Origin: Candidatus Atribacteria bacterium
GTDB lineage: Bacteria; Atribacterota; JS1; SB-45; 34-128
NCBI GenBank assembly: GCA_003451675.1
Contig: DMCY01000066.1
Span: forward strand, 1 to 47,042
Direction: 5' to 3'
DNA: 47,042 nt
The position numbers were made by a program, and so were the translations under genes. The notes under the pieces were generated by a model. That model was not told the origin of the DNA and did no database searches. It worked only from the letters and a program-made list of their open reading frames with translations. Positions 28,381 through 38,569 of the stretch are shown here, piece after piece (positions within the stretch are counted from its first letter, which is position 1; the number at the start of each line of letters is the position of its first letter).

Positions 28381-29908
28381 AATGAGTAGCTGAAACTGAA
28401 TTATAAGCTATTCTATTTACTGCCTTAAGATAAGCTCTTATGCTGGCTTCTAAAGTATCAGTACTTGTACTTCTACCTGTAAAGATATTTCCTTCCTCAT
28501 CCCTTATCTTTATGGTCGCCTCTCCTTGAGCATCCTTGCCTTTAGTTAAAGCCCGCACATTGTAATCTGCTAATTTTACCTTAAATTTTGTAATGCGATC
28601 TATTGCCTTAAAAGAAGCATCTACTGGACCATCTCCACAAGCTGCATCTTCAAATTTTTTATCTTGGTATAATAATCTTACTGTCGCCGTTGGTAAAGTG
28701 CTATTACCGGTATTTATATGAAAATATTCCAATTTAAAGGTCTCTGGGATTTCCCCTATTATCTCTTCAGATACAATCGCCTCTAAATCTTCAATGAAAA
28801 TCTCTTTCTTTTTATCTGCCAATCTCTTAAATTCTTCAAACACTTCATTTAATTTTTCTTTATCTAAAGTATAACCCATCTCTTCTAACTTCTTTTTAAG
28901 GGCGTGCCGTCCTGAATGCTTCCCCAAAACCAAACTATTGCTTTCTAAACCTACTGATTGAGGAGTCATAATTTCATAAGTAGTACGCTCTTTTAATATC
29001 CCAGCTTGATGGATGCCTGCCTCGTGGGCAAAAGCATTTTTCCCCACTATCGCTTTATTAGGCTGAACCGTAAAGCCAGTTAATTTGCTCACCAATCTAC
29101 TAATAGGGTATATTTGTGTGGAATTAATCCGGGTAACTTTGTGATAAATATCCTTCCTAGTTTGAAGAGTCATAACAATCTCTTCTAAAGAAGCATTCCC
29201 TGCCCTTTCACCAATTCCGTTTATAGTACACTCTATTTGAGTAGCCCCATTTTTTATTGCTTCTAAAGAATTAGCCACAGCTAATCCCAAGTCATTATGA
29301 CAATGAACACTAATAATTGCCTTTTCAATATTAGGGACATTTTCTTTAATATCTTTTATTAACCTGCCAAATTCCTCTGGTTGGGCATATCCTACTGTAT
29401 CAGGCACATTTATTATAGTGGCACCAGCCTTAATTACTTCTTCAAAAATTCTGTATAAAAATTCATTCTCGCTCCTACTGGCATCTTCTGCAGAAAATTC
29501 CACTTCCGGACAAAGCTTACGGGCATATCTTACCGCCTCAACTGCCTCTTCTAAGACCTGTTCAAATGAAATCTGCAGTTTATACTTCATGTGAATAGGA
29601 GAGGTGGCAATAAAAGTATGGATTCGTGGACTTTCGGAGTATTTAATTGCCTCCCAGGCTCGTTCAATATCTTTCTTTACTGTTCGAGCTAAACCAGCAA
29701 TGGTACAACCTTTAATGGTTTGAGCTACCAGCTTCACACCTTCAAAATCCCCTGGCGAAGCAATAGGAAAGCCTGCTTCTATTACATCTACATTAAGATT
29801 CTCTAATTGCCTGGCTACCTCCAATTTTTCATTAGTATTAAGTGATGCACCCGGACATTGTTCTCCATCTCGGAGTGTAGTATCGAAAATTACTATATTA
29901 TCTATCAT
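28376..29908 (-). CDS. leuA: 2-isopropylmalate synthase
   Basis: Seen: 510 residues; [15 protein letters not shown] at the start, [37 protein letters not shown], and a C-terminal LeuA dimer (allosteric) domain ending in [10 protein letters not shown] and a [11 protein letters not shown] stretch. Full length for the bacterial enzyme with leucine feedback domain. The start ATG has a GGGGGGGAAATAAG leader. Known: condenses acetyl-CoA with 2-oxoisovalerate, the first leucine step. It follows pheA after about 47 bases. The C-terminal residues (ATHC) and stop abut the repeat copy (b). Confidence 0.95.
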   Translation of the reverse strand: MIDNIVIFDTTLRDGEQCPGASLNTNEKLEVARQLENLNVDVIEAGFPIASPGDFEGVKLVAQTIKGCTIAGLARTVKKDIERAWEAIKYSESPRIHTFIATSPIHMKYKLQISFEQVLEEAVEAVRYARKLCPEVEFSAEDASRSENEFLYRIFEEVIKAGATIINVPDTVGYAQPEEFGRLIKDIKENVPNIEKAIISVHCHNDLGLAVANSLEAIKNGATQIECTINGIGERAGNASLEEIVMTLQTRKDIYHKVTRINSTQIYPISRLVSKLTGFTVQPNKAIVGKNAFAHEAGIHQAGILKERTTYEIMTPQSVGLESNSLVLGKHSGRHALKKKLEEMGYTLDKEKLNEVFEEFKRLADKKKEIFIEDLEAIVSEEIIGEIPETFKLEYFHINTGNSTLPTATVRLLYQDKKFEDAACGDGPVDASFKAIDRITKFKVKLADYNVRALTKGKDAQGEATIKIRDEEGNIFTGRSTSTDTLEASIRAYLKAVNRIAYNSVSATHC

Positions 29909-29955
29909 CTTATTTCCCCCCCCTATTTCGCTTTAACGTTTTTATCTTGAAACAT

Positions 29956-30777
29956 TTACTCGGAATAATAACTCCCGATTATTTTAATAAAAGTAGTACA
30001 TTCCTCTAAAGATTTTAATGCTTCTTGAGTTTCTTTCTCGTGTAACCCTTTTTCAAAATCAGTATAAAAAATATACTCCCACGGTTCCCTTTTACTAGGT
30101 CGTGATTCTAATCTGTTTAAATTGATATCTCTTAAAGCAAATTCCTTAAGACAGCGATAAAGCGCTCCGGGCTTGCTCACTACTGCAAAAATAATAGAAG
30201 TTTTATTATTTTTAGGATCCGAAGATATTTCCTCTGATAAAACTAAAAAACGAGTATAATTATATCTATTATCTTGAATCCCCGAACCCAGAATTTTTAA
30301 ACCATAAAGTTCTGCCGCCCAATTACTCGCAATGGCTGCAACATTATTTTCTTTTACCTCTTTAATTATTTTAACGCTCCCTGCCGTATCATACACTGGA
30401 ATTATCTGACAATGGGGTAATTTTTTTGATAAAAAACCTTCGCATTGAGCCAGTGCCTGAGGATGGGAATACACCCTTTCAATCAATTTAAAATCAATCT
30501 CTTCCTTAGTTATCAAACAATGCTCAACCTTTAACTTTACTTCTCCCACCGCAAATAATTCTTGACGTAATAAAAGGTCATGGACCTCATTTATCCCGCC
30601 GGTCTGAGAATTTTCTATAGGTAAAATGCCGTATTTGGCTTCTTTGTTATTTATTTTTTTAAAAACCTCACTAAAACTTTTACAAGGAAAAGGATCTATA
30701 GAGTTTCTAAAAAATTTGAGAGCCGCAATTTCACTAAAGGCTCCCCTCTCTCCCTGAAATGCTACCCTATTTTGCAA
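29956..30777 (-). CDS. pheA: Prephenate dehydratase with ACT domain
   Basis: Seen: RVAFQGERGAFSE at the start, the periplasmic-binding-like catalytic domain with the TRF motif (YNYTRF), and a C-terminal ACT domain with GALYRCL and ESRP, which bind phenylalanine. There is no chorismate mutase domain. A TTG at 30777 is chosen because GAGGTG lies 8 bases before it and it gives the usual family start; an in-frame TTG at 30798 would add seven residues. Known: makes phenylpyruvate from prephenate. It is the only aromatic-pathway gene in a run of branched-chain genes, downstream of ilvC. Confidence 0.9.
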   Translation of the reverse strand: MQNRVAFQGERGAFSEIAALKFFRNSIDPFPCKSFSEVFKKINNKEAKYGILPIENSQTGGINEVHDLLLRQELFAVGEVKLKVEHCLITKEEIDFKLIERVYSHPQALAQCEGFLSKKLPHCQIIPVYDTAGSVKIIKEVKENNVAAIASNWAAELYGLKILGSGIQDNRYNYTRFLVLSEEISSDPKNNKTSIIFAVVSKPGALYRCLKEFALRDINLNRLESRPSKREPWEYIFYTDFEKGLHEKETQEALKSLEECTTFIKIIGSYYSE

Positions 30778-30814
30778 ATTATTCACCTCATTTATCAATT
30801 CACCGATTGGCCAA

Positions 30815-31074
30815 TTAAATTAGTCGTTAGTATTTAGTTAGATAGTTAACTGGTTTGTTGGTTAATTAGTTTAGTATTAATTCTTCAATATACTCATTCC
30901 TCAACCAGCTAACCCAGTAAGTGATGTAATGCGTAACATGTGATAAGTAACGTGTAATAAGTACTTGTTCTTATAATTTAAGAAATTTAATCTTATTACT
31001 CATTACATATTACTTGTTACTGTATTTTAACCAGCTAACCAGGTAACCAACTAACCATCTAACTAAATGCGATA
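30815..31074. repeat. GTTAG repeat, copy (c), apparently split by a second repeat
   Basis: 30815-30917 matches copy (b), including the TTAGTTTAGTATTAATTC centre. Its expected right end (AACCAGCTAACCAGGTAAC) reappears at 31028-31074. Between them, about 30918-31027, lies a different palindrome built from GTAACGTGTAATAAGTA units and their complement. This fills almost all of the 288 bases between ilvC and pheA; no gene is seen there. Confidence 0.7.
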
Positions 31075-31086
31075 CACAACACGATA

Positions 31087-32097
<1,011 letters not shown>

Positions 32098-32173
32098 TTA
32101 ATTTTTTAAATAAGTTTAAACATTGTACTAATCTGCAAAACAATTAACCAGAATAAAAAATCTAATGCCTTTC

Positions 32174-32677
32174 TTAATCCTTAGATATACGAATAGCATT
32201 TATTCCTCGAGATAAAGCAATCTTTCCGGTTCGAACGATTTCTTCCAACCCAAAAGGACGCAATAATTCAATTAGGGCATTAACTTTATCCTCTGTACCG
32301 GTTGTTTCAATTGTAATAATTTGGCTATTTACATCAACCACTTTTGCCCTAAAGATATCTACCGTTTGCATTACCTCTGAACGTATAAGTAAAGAACCGG
32401 TATTTACTTTAATTAAGGCCAACTCTCTTTCAACTGAATTTTGAGGAGAAATATCTTTAACTCTAATCACATCAATTAGTTTATTAAGCTGTTTGGTTAT
32501 TTGTTCTAAAACCCGTTCATCTCCTTCGACTATGATAGTCATCCTGGAAATACCGATTTCCTCGGTATGACCAACTGCCAGACTTTCGATATTAAAACCA
32601 CGACGAGTAAACAAACTGGCTACTCTCGCTAAAACTCCAGGATGATCTTTAACTAAAACCGCTATAGTATGCCTCAT
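32174..32677 (-). CDS. ilvH: Acetolactate synthase small (regulatory) subunit
   Basis: Seen: 167 residues, N-terminal ACT domain (VLVKDHPGVLARVASLFTRR) and the C-terminal ALS small-subunit domain. The ATG (32677-32675) overlaps the TGA stop of ilvB as ATGA, so the subunits are translationally coupled and TGA is evidently read as stop here. Known: confers valine or leucine feedback inhibition on IlvB. Confidence 0.95.
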   Translation of the reverse strand: MRHTIAVLVKDHPGVLARVASLFTRRGFNIESLAVGHTEEIGISRMTIIVEGDERVLEQITKQLNKLIDVIRVKDISPQNSVERELALIKVNTGSLLIRSEVMQTVDIFRAKVVDVNSQIITIETTGTEDKVNALIELLRPFGLEEIVRTGKIALSRGINAIRISKD

Positions 32678-34359
32678 AATTTATCAACTCCTATCATTTT
32701 AGATATGGGTGAGCCCGGACTCACCATAGGAAATACATTTTCTTCTTTAGGTATAAGACAATCAATTAAAACAAATTTATCTAAAGAAAGAGCTTTTTCT
32801 AAAGCAGGATATAATTCTTGTTTTTTATTCACTCTTATTCCCGTTCCTCCATAGGCTTCAACTAACTTTATAAAATCAGGGTTACCATTTAAAGTAGTTT
32901 CAGCATATCTCTTATTAAAAAATAATTCCTGCCACTGTCTTACCATCCCCAAATAACTATTATTCATAATAATCATGGTAATAGCTAAATTATTATTAAC
33001 AGCGGTTGCTATTTCTTGTTGGTTCATTTGAAAACTACCGTCTCCTGAAATACAAATCACCTTTTTTTCAGGACAACCTATTTTTGCACCAAGGGCAGCA
33101 GGAAAACCATATCCCATTGTCCCCAAACCTCCTGAAGAAATAAAAGTTCGAGGTTCGGTATATTGGTAATACAAAGCAGCCCACATCTGGTGTTGCCCCA
33201 CACTGGTAACAATTATTGTATTATCTTTAGCAATTTTATTAATTGTTTCCATAATATATTGTGGTTTTAACTCTTCGTTATTATTGTATTTTAACGGATA
33301 TTTTCTCTTAAAATCTTCTACTGTTTTTAACCAATCTGTTTCTTTCTTTTTATAGACATATTCATTTAATTTTTTCAATACATTTTTAATATCACCTACA
33401 ATGGGAATATCTACCAAAATATTTTTCCCTACTTCAGCCGGATCAATATCAATATGAATTATCTTGGCTTTTGAAGCAAATTCATCTAATTTTCCGGTAA
33501 TTCGATCATCAAATCTTACTCCTAAAGCAATAATTAAATCCGCAGCACTAACAGCATAATTTGCATAAGCAGTACCATGCATACCCAACATTCCCAAAGA
33601 TAAGGGATGGGTTTCAGGAAAGCACCCTAATCCCATTAAAGTAGTGGTAATTGGAATATTTGTCTTAAGTACAAAATCTTTTAACTCTAAAAAGGCATTA
33701 GATGAAATTACTCCTCCTCCCGCATAAATAATCGGCTTTTTTGCATTTTTAATCTCTTGTACTGCTGCCTTAATTTGTTTAACATTTCCACTAAAAGTTG
33801 GTTTATACCCATTTAGATAAAGCTTTTTAGGATATTTAAATTCAGTCTGCGCTAATTGGATATCTTTAGGAAAATCTATTAATACTGGTCCTGGTCTTCC
33901 TGTTCGGGCAATATAAAAAGCTTCCCGTACAATCCTGGCTAAATCTTTTACATCTCTTGCTACATAATTATTTTTCGTAATTGGCAAAGTAATACCGCTA
34001 ATATCTACTTCTTGAAAAGCATCGGTCCCAATTAAACTGGTAGGCACCTGGCCGGTAAATGCTACCAAAGGGATAGAATCAAGGTGCGCATTAGCTAAAC
34101 CGGTTATCAAATTAGTAGCTCCCGGTCCGGAAGTAGCCATGCAAACACCTACTTTACCGGTAGCACGGGCATACCCCTCAGCTGCATGGGCTGCTCCCTG
34201 TTCATGCCTGGTAAGTATGTGTTTTATAGAAGTTTCACTATAAAGTACATCATATAAAGGCATTATTGCCCCACCTGGAATGCCGAATATTACTTTTACA
34301 TCTTCCTTTTTTAAACATTCTACTACTATTTGCGCTCCAGTTAATCTCATATAACTCAT
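32674..34359 (-). CDS. ilvB: Acetolactate synthase large (catalytic) subunit
   Basis: Seen: 561 residues; the GIPGGAIMPLYD start, the catalytic-glutamate region RHEQGAAHAAEGYARATG, GPGATN, and the TPP motif GDGSFQMNQQE ending in NN. FAD/TPP-dependent biosynthetic AHAS. Two starts are possible: ATG 34359, where AAGGAG touches the codon, and ATG 34350 (fourth codon), with 9-base spacing. The downstream one may be the real start. Known: makes acetolactate and acetohydroxybutyrate. It is the first gene behind a tandem T-box plus ykkC-class leader. Confidence 0.95.
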   Translation of the reverse strand: MSYMRLTGAQIVVECLKKEDVKVIFGIPGGAIMPLYDVLYSETSIKHILTRHEQGAAHAAEGYARATGKVGVCMATSGPGATNLITGLANAHLDSIPLVAFTGQVPTSLIGTDAFQEVDISGITLPITKNNYVARDVKDLARIVREAFYIARTGRPGPVLIDFPKDIQLAQTEFKYPKKLYLNGYKPTFSGNVKQIKAAVQEIKNAKKPIIYAGGGVISSNAFLELKDFVLKTNIPITTTLMGLGCFPETHPLSLGMLGMHGTAYANYAVSAADLIIALGVRFDDRITGKLDEFASKAKIIHIDIDPAEVGKNILVDIPIVGDIKNVLKKLNEYVYKKKETDWLKTVEDFKRKYPLKYNNNEELKPQYIMETINKIAKDNTIIVTSVGQHQMWAALYYQYTEPRTFISSGGLGTMGYGFPAALGAKIGCPEKKVICISGDGSFQMNQQEIATAVNNNLAITMIIMNNSYLGMVRQWQELFFNKRYAETTLNGNPDFIKLVEAYGGTGIRVNKKQELYPALEKALSLDKFVLIDCLIPKEENVFPMVSPGSPISKMIGVDKL

Positions 34360-34423
34360 CTCCTTCCTATAATTTGGAATAAATTAAAAGATAATCTTTA
34401 AACTTTACTTTTATTTTTGCATA

Positions 34424-34590
34424 TAAAAATACCCCAGCAAATAAATTCATTTCGTTAGTTAAAACAAAAGGGACCTATCCGCTGGGGTCTTTTTTACCCA
34501 CGGTGTAATACTAATACTTTAATATTAGTATTTTATACCACTCGGTCCAGACTCTAATCTTAATTAATTAGACGGAACCCTAGGTATACT
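34424..34590 (-). ncRNA. ykkC-class riboswitch (ppGpp type inferred) with terminator, ilvB leader
   Basis: Read on the minus strand: CTAGGGTTCCG, a P2 hairpin (TCTAATTAATTA...ATTAGA), GTCTGGACCGAG, an extra AT-rich hairpin, then GGGTAAAAAAGACCC (P3), CAGCGGATAGGTCC. These are ykkC-family aptamer landmarks. A terminator follows: ACCCCAGC (34488-34481) pairs with GCTGGGGT (34438-34431), then ATTTTT. The 5' terminator arm is part of the aptamer, so ligand binding should prevent termination (ON switch). The ppGpp assignment rests on the branched-chain gene context. PRPP or guanidine cannot be excluded by eye. Confidence 0.75.
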
Positions 34591-34639
34591 CCCGAAAAAT
34601 AAAAAACTTCCATCTTTATCTTAGTCCATAAAGACTAAA

Positions 34640-34905
34640 ATAGGGACGAAAGTTATTCGTGGTACCACCCTAATTTAATAAAGAAAAGAAGGGGTAAACC
34701 TTCCTTACCTCTATCCTTAATTAGTAGACAATAGATAACACTTTTGAAGCGTCACAGGTTACTATGTAATTTCACCTGTGTAATAAATATTTGAAGGTGA
34801 GATCTTCGGCAAACTTATGTTACCAATTCGCACCAACCATTGGCTCTCTTTAACAATTTCAGTCTGCCTACTTATTCCTTCATAGTTTACAATTTTTGTT
34901 TGTTA
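34640..34905 (-). ncRNA. T-box leader, probably tRNA-Leu specific (CUC specifier)
   Basis: Read on the minus strand: stem I starts near GAAGGAATAAGTA, has AGAGAGCC, and on the 3' side GAAGATCTCACCTTC, where CTC (34801-34799) followed by A fits a leucine specifier codon (ATC would be the isoleucine alternative). The conserved T-box AGGGTGGTACCACG is at 34671-34658. It is followed by ACGAA-TTCGT and the CCCT arm of the terminator and T-rich bases around 34640. Known: uncharged tRNA pairs at both sites and favours antitermination. It precedes the ykkC-class riboswitch in the same leader. Confidence 0.88.
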
Positions 34906-34911
34906 AAAAAT

Positions 34912-34940
34912 AGGTTACAACAATTAACCTTAAATGTCAA
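34912..34940 (-). promoter_or_regulatory. Promoter of the ilvB leader
   Basis: TTGACA (34940-34935), 17-base spacer, TAACCT (34917-34912) on the minus strand, placing the start of the transcript near 34905, just ahead of T-box stem I. The bases from here to the ilvD stop (34941-35048) hold no other recognised element. Confidence 0.6.
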
Positions 34941-35048
34941 GCGAAGTATAAAATTTTTTTTATTTATCCGGTAAGTTTATAGATAAAAACCACTAATACC
35001 CAAAAAACCCTATTTTTTAAATTTTTCTATTCCTTAAAACTCAAAAGT

Positions 35049-36710
35049 TTAAATGTTCCTTACCGCTCCTTTGTCAGCGGGCCCTACAAAATTAGCATAA
35101 TATTTCAGATAACCTGATTTTACTGTAGAAGACGGTAATTTTAATTTATCTAATCTTTGTTTTATCTCTTCCTCTTCTATCTTAAGGTCCAACCTTTTTT
35201 GAGGTATATCAATTTTAATAATATCTCCTTCTCTAACAATAGCTATTGGTCCTCCTGCAGCTGCCTCGGGGGCAACATGGCCGATAGATGCTCCTCGAGT
35301 AGCACCGGAAAAACGACCATCGGTAATCAAAGCCACATCTTTATCTAACCCCATACCAGCAATAGCCGATGTGGGAGTTAACATCTCCCTCATACCAGGT
35401 CCGCCTTTCGGCCCTTCATAACGGATTACTATAACATCTCCTTTTTTAATTTTGCCTTCTAAAATGGCTTTAGTACTCTCTTCTTCTGAATTAAAGACCC
35501 TTGCTGGTCCTTGATGTTTCAACATATCAGGGTGAACTGCTGAACTTTTTACCACTCCACCTTGAGGAGCTAAATTGCCTTTTAAAAAAACAATACCACC
35601 TTTGGGATTATAGGAGTTTTCTATGGTTCTTATTACTTTATTATCCAATATGTGTGCATTTTCAACATTCCGACCGATATTTTGGCCAGTTACTGTAATC
35701 TCCCCTAAATTAATTATCTTCTTCTTACTTAGCTCTTTGATTAGAGCTGAAATACCTCCTGCTCTATCTAAATCTTGAATGTGGTATTCTCCTGCAGGAG
35801 AAAGACTGCATAATTGGGGTACTTGTTCTCTTATGCGGTTAAAATCATCTATATCAAAAGGAATGCCTGCTTCAAAGGCTATAGCCAGAGAATGGAGCAT
35901 AGTATTAGAAGAACCTCCTAAGGCCATCTCCACAGCGATCGCATTCTCTATAGCCTTTTTGGTAATAATATCTAAAAATTTAACATCCTTTTTTAATAGC
36001 TCTGTAATTTTCATTCCTGCATGTTTAGCTAACCTTATTCTACGTGCATCAACAGCTGGGATGGTTCCGTTACCGGGGAGAGCTATACCTGCAGCTTCCG
36101 CCCAAATATTCATAGAATTAGCGGTATATAAACCAGCACAGGAACCAACTCCCGGACAGGCATAATCTTCTACTTCTTTTAATTCTTGTTCACTTATAGA
36201 ATGGGTTTGGAACTTTCCTACTGCTTCAAAGACATTACTTAAGGCAATGTTCTTCCCTTGGTGAAACCCGGCTAACATAGGTCCACCACTTACTAAGATA
36301 GTAGGTATATTGACTCTAAGGGCACCCATAATCATTCCGGGGACAATTTTATCACAATTTGGGACAAGAACTAAGGCATCGAAGGCATGGGCTTTAGCCA
36401 TTACTTCGATAGAGTCTGCTATTAATTCTCTGCTGGGCAAAGGATATTTCATTCCTTCATGATTCATAGCTATCCCATCACATATTCCTATAGTAGAAAA
36501 TTCAAAAGGAACTCCTCCCGCCATCCTTATTCCATCTTTTGCTGCCTGAGCTATGTGTTTTAAATGAAGATGTCCGGGAATAATTTCATTAGCTGCCTGA
36601 GCAACTCCGATAAAAGGTTTTACCATCTCCTTATCGGTTATCCCTAATGCCTTGAGTAAGGAACGGTGTGGAGCCCTCGCTACGCCTTTTTTTATTACAT
36701 CACTACGCAT
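35049..36710 (-). CDS. ilvD: Dihydroxy-acid dehydratase
   Basis: Seen: 553 residues; [31 protein letters not shown] (cluster cysteines), GGSSNT and [17 protein letters not shown] motifs, full length. Known: an Fe-S dehydratase giving 2-oxoisovalerate and 2-oxo-3-methylvalerate. It reads from its own leader, which holds the 3' half of a ykkC-class riboswitch and a terminator; upstream of that is a carA stub. It is separate from the ilvB unit, whose promoter lies beyond the ilvD stop. Confidence 0.95.
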   Translation of the reverse strand: MRSDVIKKGVARAPHRSLLKALGITDKEMVKPFIGVAQAANEIIPGHLHLKHIAQAAKDGIRMAGGVPFEFSTIGICDGIAMNHEGMKYPLPSRELIADSIEVMAKAHAFDALVLVPNCDKIVPGMIMGALRVNIPTILVSGGPMLAGFHQGKNIALSNVFEAVGKFQTHSISEQELKEVEDYACPGVGSCAGLYTANSMNIWAEAAGIALPGNGTIPAVDARRIRLAKHAGMKITELLKKDVKFLDIITKKAIENAIAVEMALGGSSNTMLHSLAIAFEAGIPFDIDDFNRIREQVPQLCSLSPAGEYHIQDLDRAGGISALIKELSKKKIINLGEITVTGQNIGRNVENAHILDNKVIRTIENSYNPKGGIVFLKGNLAPQGGVVKSSAVHPDMLKHQGPARVFNSEEESTKAILEGKIKKGDVIVIRYEGPKGGPGMREMLTPTSAIAGMGLDKDVALITDGRFSGATRGASIGHVAPEAAAGGPIAIVREGDIIKIDIPQKRLDLKIEEEEIKQRLDKLKLPSSTVKSGYLKYYANFVGPADKGAVRNI

Positions 36711-36750
36711 AATTTTACACCACCTGCTTTTAATTTATATTTTTATATAC

Positions 36751-36804
36751 AAAAAACCCCAACAAATAAAAGGGACCTATCCGCTGGGGCCTTTTATGCC
36801 CAAA
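36751..36804 (-). ncRNA. 3' half of a ykkC-class riboswitch with terminator, ilvD leader
   Basis: On the minus strand GGGCATAAAAGGCCC (P3), then CAGCGGATAGGTCCC as in the ilvB leader, followed by a terminator (CCCCAG with TTGGGG, then TTTTTT at 36756-36751). The 5' half (CTAGGGTTCCG, P2, GTCTGGACC) is missing: the bases upstream belong to a carA stub. The remaining piece should act as a plain terminator. Confidence 0.65.
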
Positions 36805-36830
36805 AATTTAACGACTTAAATCAATTATAT

Positions 36831-37190
36831 TCATCCCAACTTTTTACTTTCAAGTCTTTGAGCTAAAGATTTCTTTGCATTCCAATGGGAATAATTTTCT
36901 GAGTAATTTGCCACAATCAATCCTTGAACTTGTATTTTATCTGATTCAAAATATTCCAATAGACCATCTTTTTTTTCGTAACCTGGAACTCCATAATTTC
37001 CAATTAAAGGATAAGTAAAAATTAATATTTGTTCACGATAAGAAGGATCAGTTAGACTTTCTGGATAACCGACCATTCCCGTATTAAAGACTACTTCTCC
37101 TGATACCTCTCTTTTGCTCCCAAAGACATAACCTTGGATAATAGAACCGTCTTCTAATACGAGCTTATATATTTGCTTTACAGGTTTCAC
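36831..37190 (-). pseudogene. carA: Truncated carA: N-terminal third of carbamoyl-phosphate synthase small subunit
   Basis: Seen: 119 residues matching the N-terminal domain of CarA ([46 protein letters not shown]). The family is about 360-380 residues, and the glutamine amidotransferase domain with its catalytic cysteine is absent. The frame ends at TGA after KLG; a shifted frame continues for about 8 residues (MNIIDLSR), loosely like the next CarA segment, before sequence turns into the ilvD leader RNA. It starts at GTG with AAGGAA 9 bases ahead, so it is still expressible. Inferred: a deletion fused the 5' end of carA to the ilvD leader. No carB is present. Confidence 0.75.
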
Positions 37191-37278
37191 ATCGCAAATT
37201 CCTTTTATTGTTTTTGTAATAAAAAATAATTAACTTAAATTTATTCTTAACATTTTAACATAGTTTAAAAATAATTGG

Positions 37279-37365
37279 AAGGGATTGGGGTCAGGCTTCA
37301 CAACTTCACATTTTCTGTTTTCGTTTTATTTTTTGTGAAGTTGTGAAGCCTGACCCCAATCCCTT
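37279..37365. repeat. Perfect 32-bp inverted repeat (GGGGTCAGGCTTC type), likely terminator
   Basis: Arms 37279-37310 and 37334-37365 are exact inverted complements with a 23-base T-rich loop. It begins 2 bases beyond the isocitrate dehydrogenase stop on the minus strand, so it probably ends the gdh-citrate synthase-aconitase-idh transcript. The GGGGTCAGGC core is a motif I recall as a widespread REP-like palindrome. The remaining bases up to the carA stub show nothing. Confidence 0.8.
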
Positions 37366-37367
37366 TT

Positions 37368-38366
37368 TTATTCTATAGCATCTATAACGGCCTTAGTATA
37401 TTCTATTGTCCCGGTATTACCACCGAAATCGCGTGTTAAATATTTTCCTTCCTCTAATACTTTTACTACAGCTTTTTCTACTCTGTCTGCTACCTTACTT
37501 TCCCCCAAATACTTTAACATCATTACTCCGGAAAGTATTGTTGCCGTTGGATTAGCTATATTTGAATCTAATTCCGGAGCAGACCCGTGTGCCGGTTCAA
37601 ATACTATTTCTTCATCTCCTATATTCGCTCCAGGTACTACCCCTAAGCCCCCGACTAACCCTGCTGCCACATCAGAAAGTATGTCTCCGTAAAGATTTGG
37701 CATAACTAAAACCTCATAATCTTGAGGTGTTTGAACCAACTTCATACTCATTGCATCAATTATCACATCTTCAAAGACTATCTCAGGGTATTCTTGAGAC
37801 ACTTTTCTAACACAATTTAAGAAAAGTCCGTCTGTACATTTCATTATATTTGCCTTATGAACTGCTGTAACTTTTCTCCTTTTCTCTTTTCTGGCCAGCT
37901 CAAAGGCAAACTTTGCAATCCTTTCACTCGCTTTCCTGGTTATTATCTTTATGCTCTCAGCGGCATCTTCTCCTACCATATGCTCTATCCCCATGTATAA
38001 GCCTTCTGTATTTTCCCTAACTATCACCAAATTAACACCCTTATATCTCGATGATATGCCCTTATAGGACTTTACAGGCCTTACATTAGCATACAGTTTT
38101 AACGCCTGCCTTAATGCTACATTAATACTTCTAAAACCTGTACCTACAGGAGTCGTAACTGGTCCTTTTAGCGCCACCTTATTTTTCTTTACACTATCCA
38201 ACACATAGTTAGGAAGAGGTGTGCCATACTTTTCTATAACCTTTTCGCCAGCCTCCACAATTTCCCAATTGATATTTACCCCGCTTGCCTCCAAAACTAT
38301 CTTGGCTGCTTTAGTAACCTCCGGTCCAATTCCATCTCCGGGAATCAAAGTAATATTGTATGCCAT
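37368..38366 (-). CDS. icd: NAD-type isocitrate dehydrogenase
   Basis: Seen: 332 residues; GDGIGPE, the isocitrate-specific substrate motif SINVALRQ (SxNxxLR), [26 protein letters not shown] and [10 protein letters not shown]. The SxNxxLR motif separates it from LeuB elsewhere in the window. AGGAGG precedes the ATG. Known: converts isocitrate to 2-oxoglutarate. Position after aconitase and Re-citrate synthase supports this over a homoisocitrate dehydrogenase, which remains the alternative. Confidence 0.85.
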   Translation of the reverse strand: MAYNITLIPGDGIGPEVTKAAKIVLEASGVNINWEIVEAGEKVIEKYGTPLPNYVLDSVKKNKVALKGPVTTPVGTGFRSINVALRQALKLYANVRPVKSYKGISSRYKGVNLVIVRENTEGLYMGIEHMVGEDAAESIKIITRKASERIAKFAFELARKEKRRKVTAVHKANIMKCTDGLFLNCVRKVSQEYPEIVFEDVIIDAMSMKLVQTPQDYEVLVMPNLYGDILSDVAAGLVGGLGVVPGANIGDEEIVFEPAHGSAPELDSNIANPTATILSGVMMLKYLGESKVADRVEKAVVKVLEEGKYLTRDFGGNTGTIEYTKAVIDAIE

Positions 38367-38384
38367 TTAAATTGCCTCCTATCA

Positions 38385-38476
38385 TTAAATTAGTCGTTAG
38401 TTAGCTAGTTAACTAGTTTAGTATTAATTCTTCAATACACTCATTCCTCAACCAGCTAACCGGGTAACTAACTAAA
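38385..38476. repeat. GTTAG-rich intergenic repeat, copy (d)
   Basis: Shares TAGTCGTTAG, the TTAGTATTAATTCTTCAATA centre and the AACCAGCTAACC end with copies (b) and (c), but is shorter by about 25 bases. It lies between aconitase and isocitrate dehydrogenase, inside a putative operon. Confidence 0.75.
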
Positions 38477-38569
38477 TTTATCCGCTATACGAATTTAGCT
38501 TTTCGCTTTTCGTTTTATTACTATTCACTAATTAGGGATTAAGAAAAATGAAATTCCTATACAATTAAA

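Noticed and set aside
28261..31074. GTTAG repeats as a CRISPR array
   Set aside because: Copies are far apart, of unequal length, palindromic, and lie between genes without regular unique spacers or cas genes.
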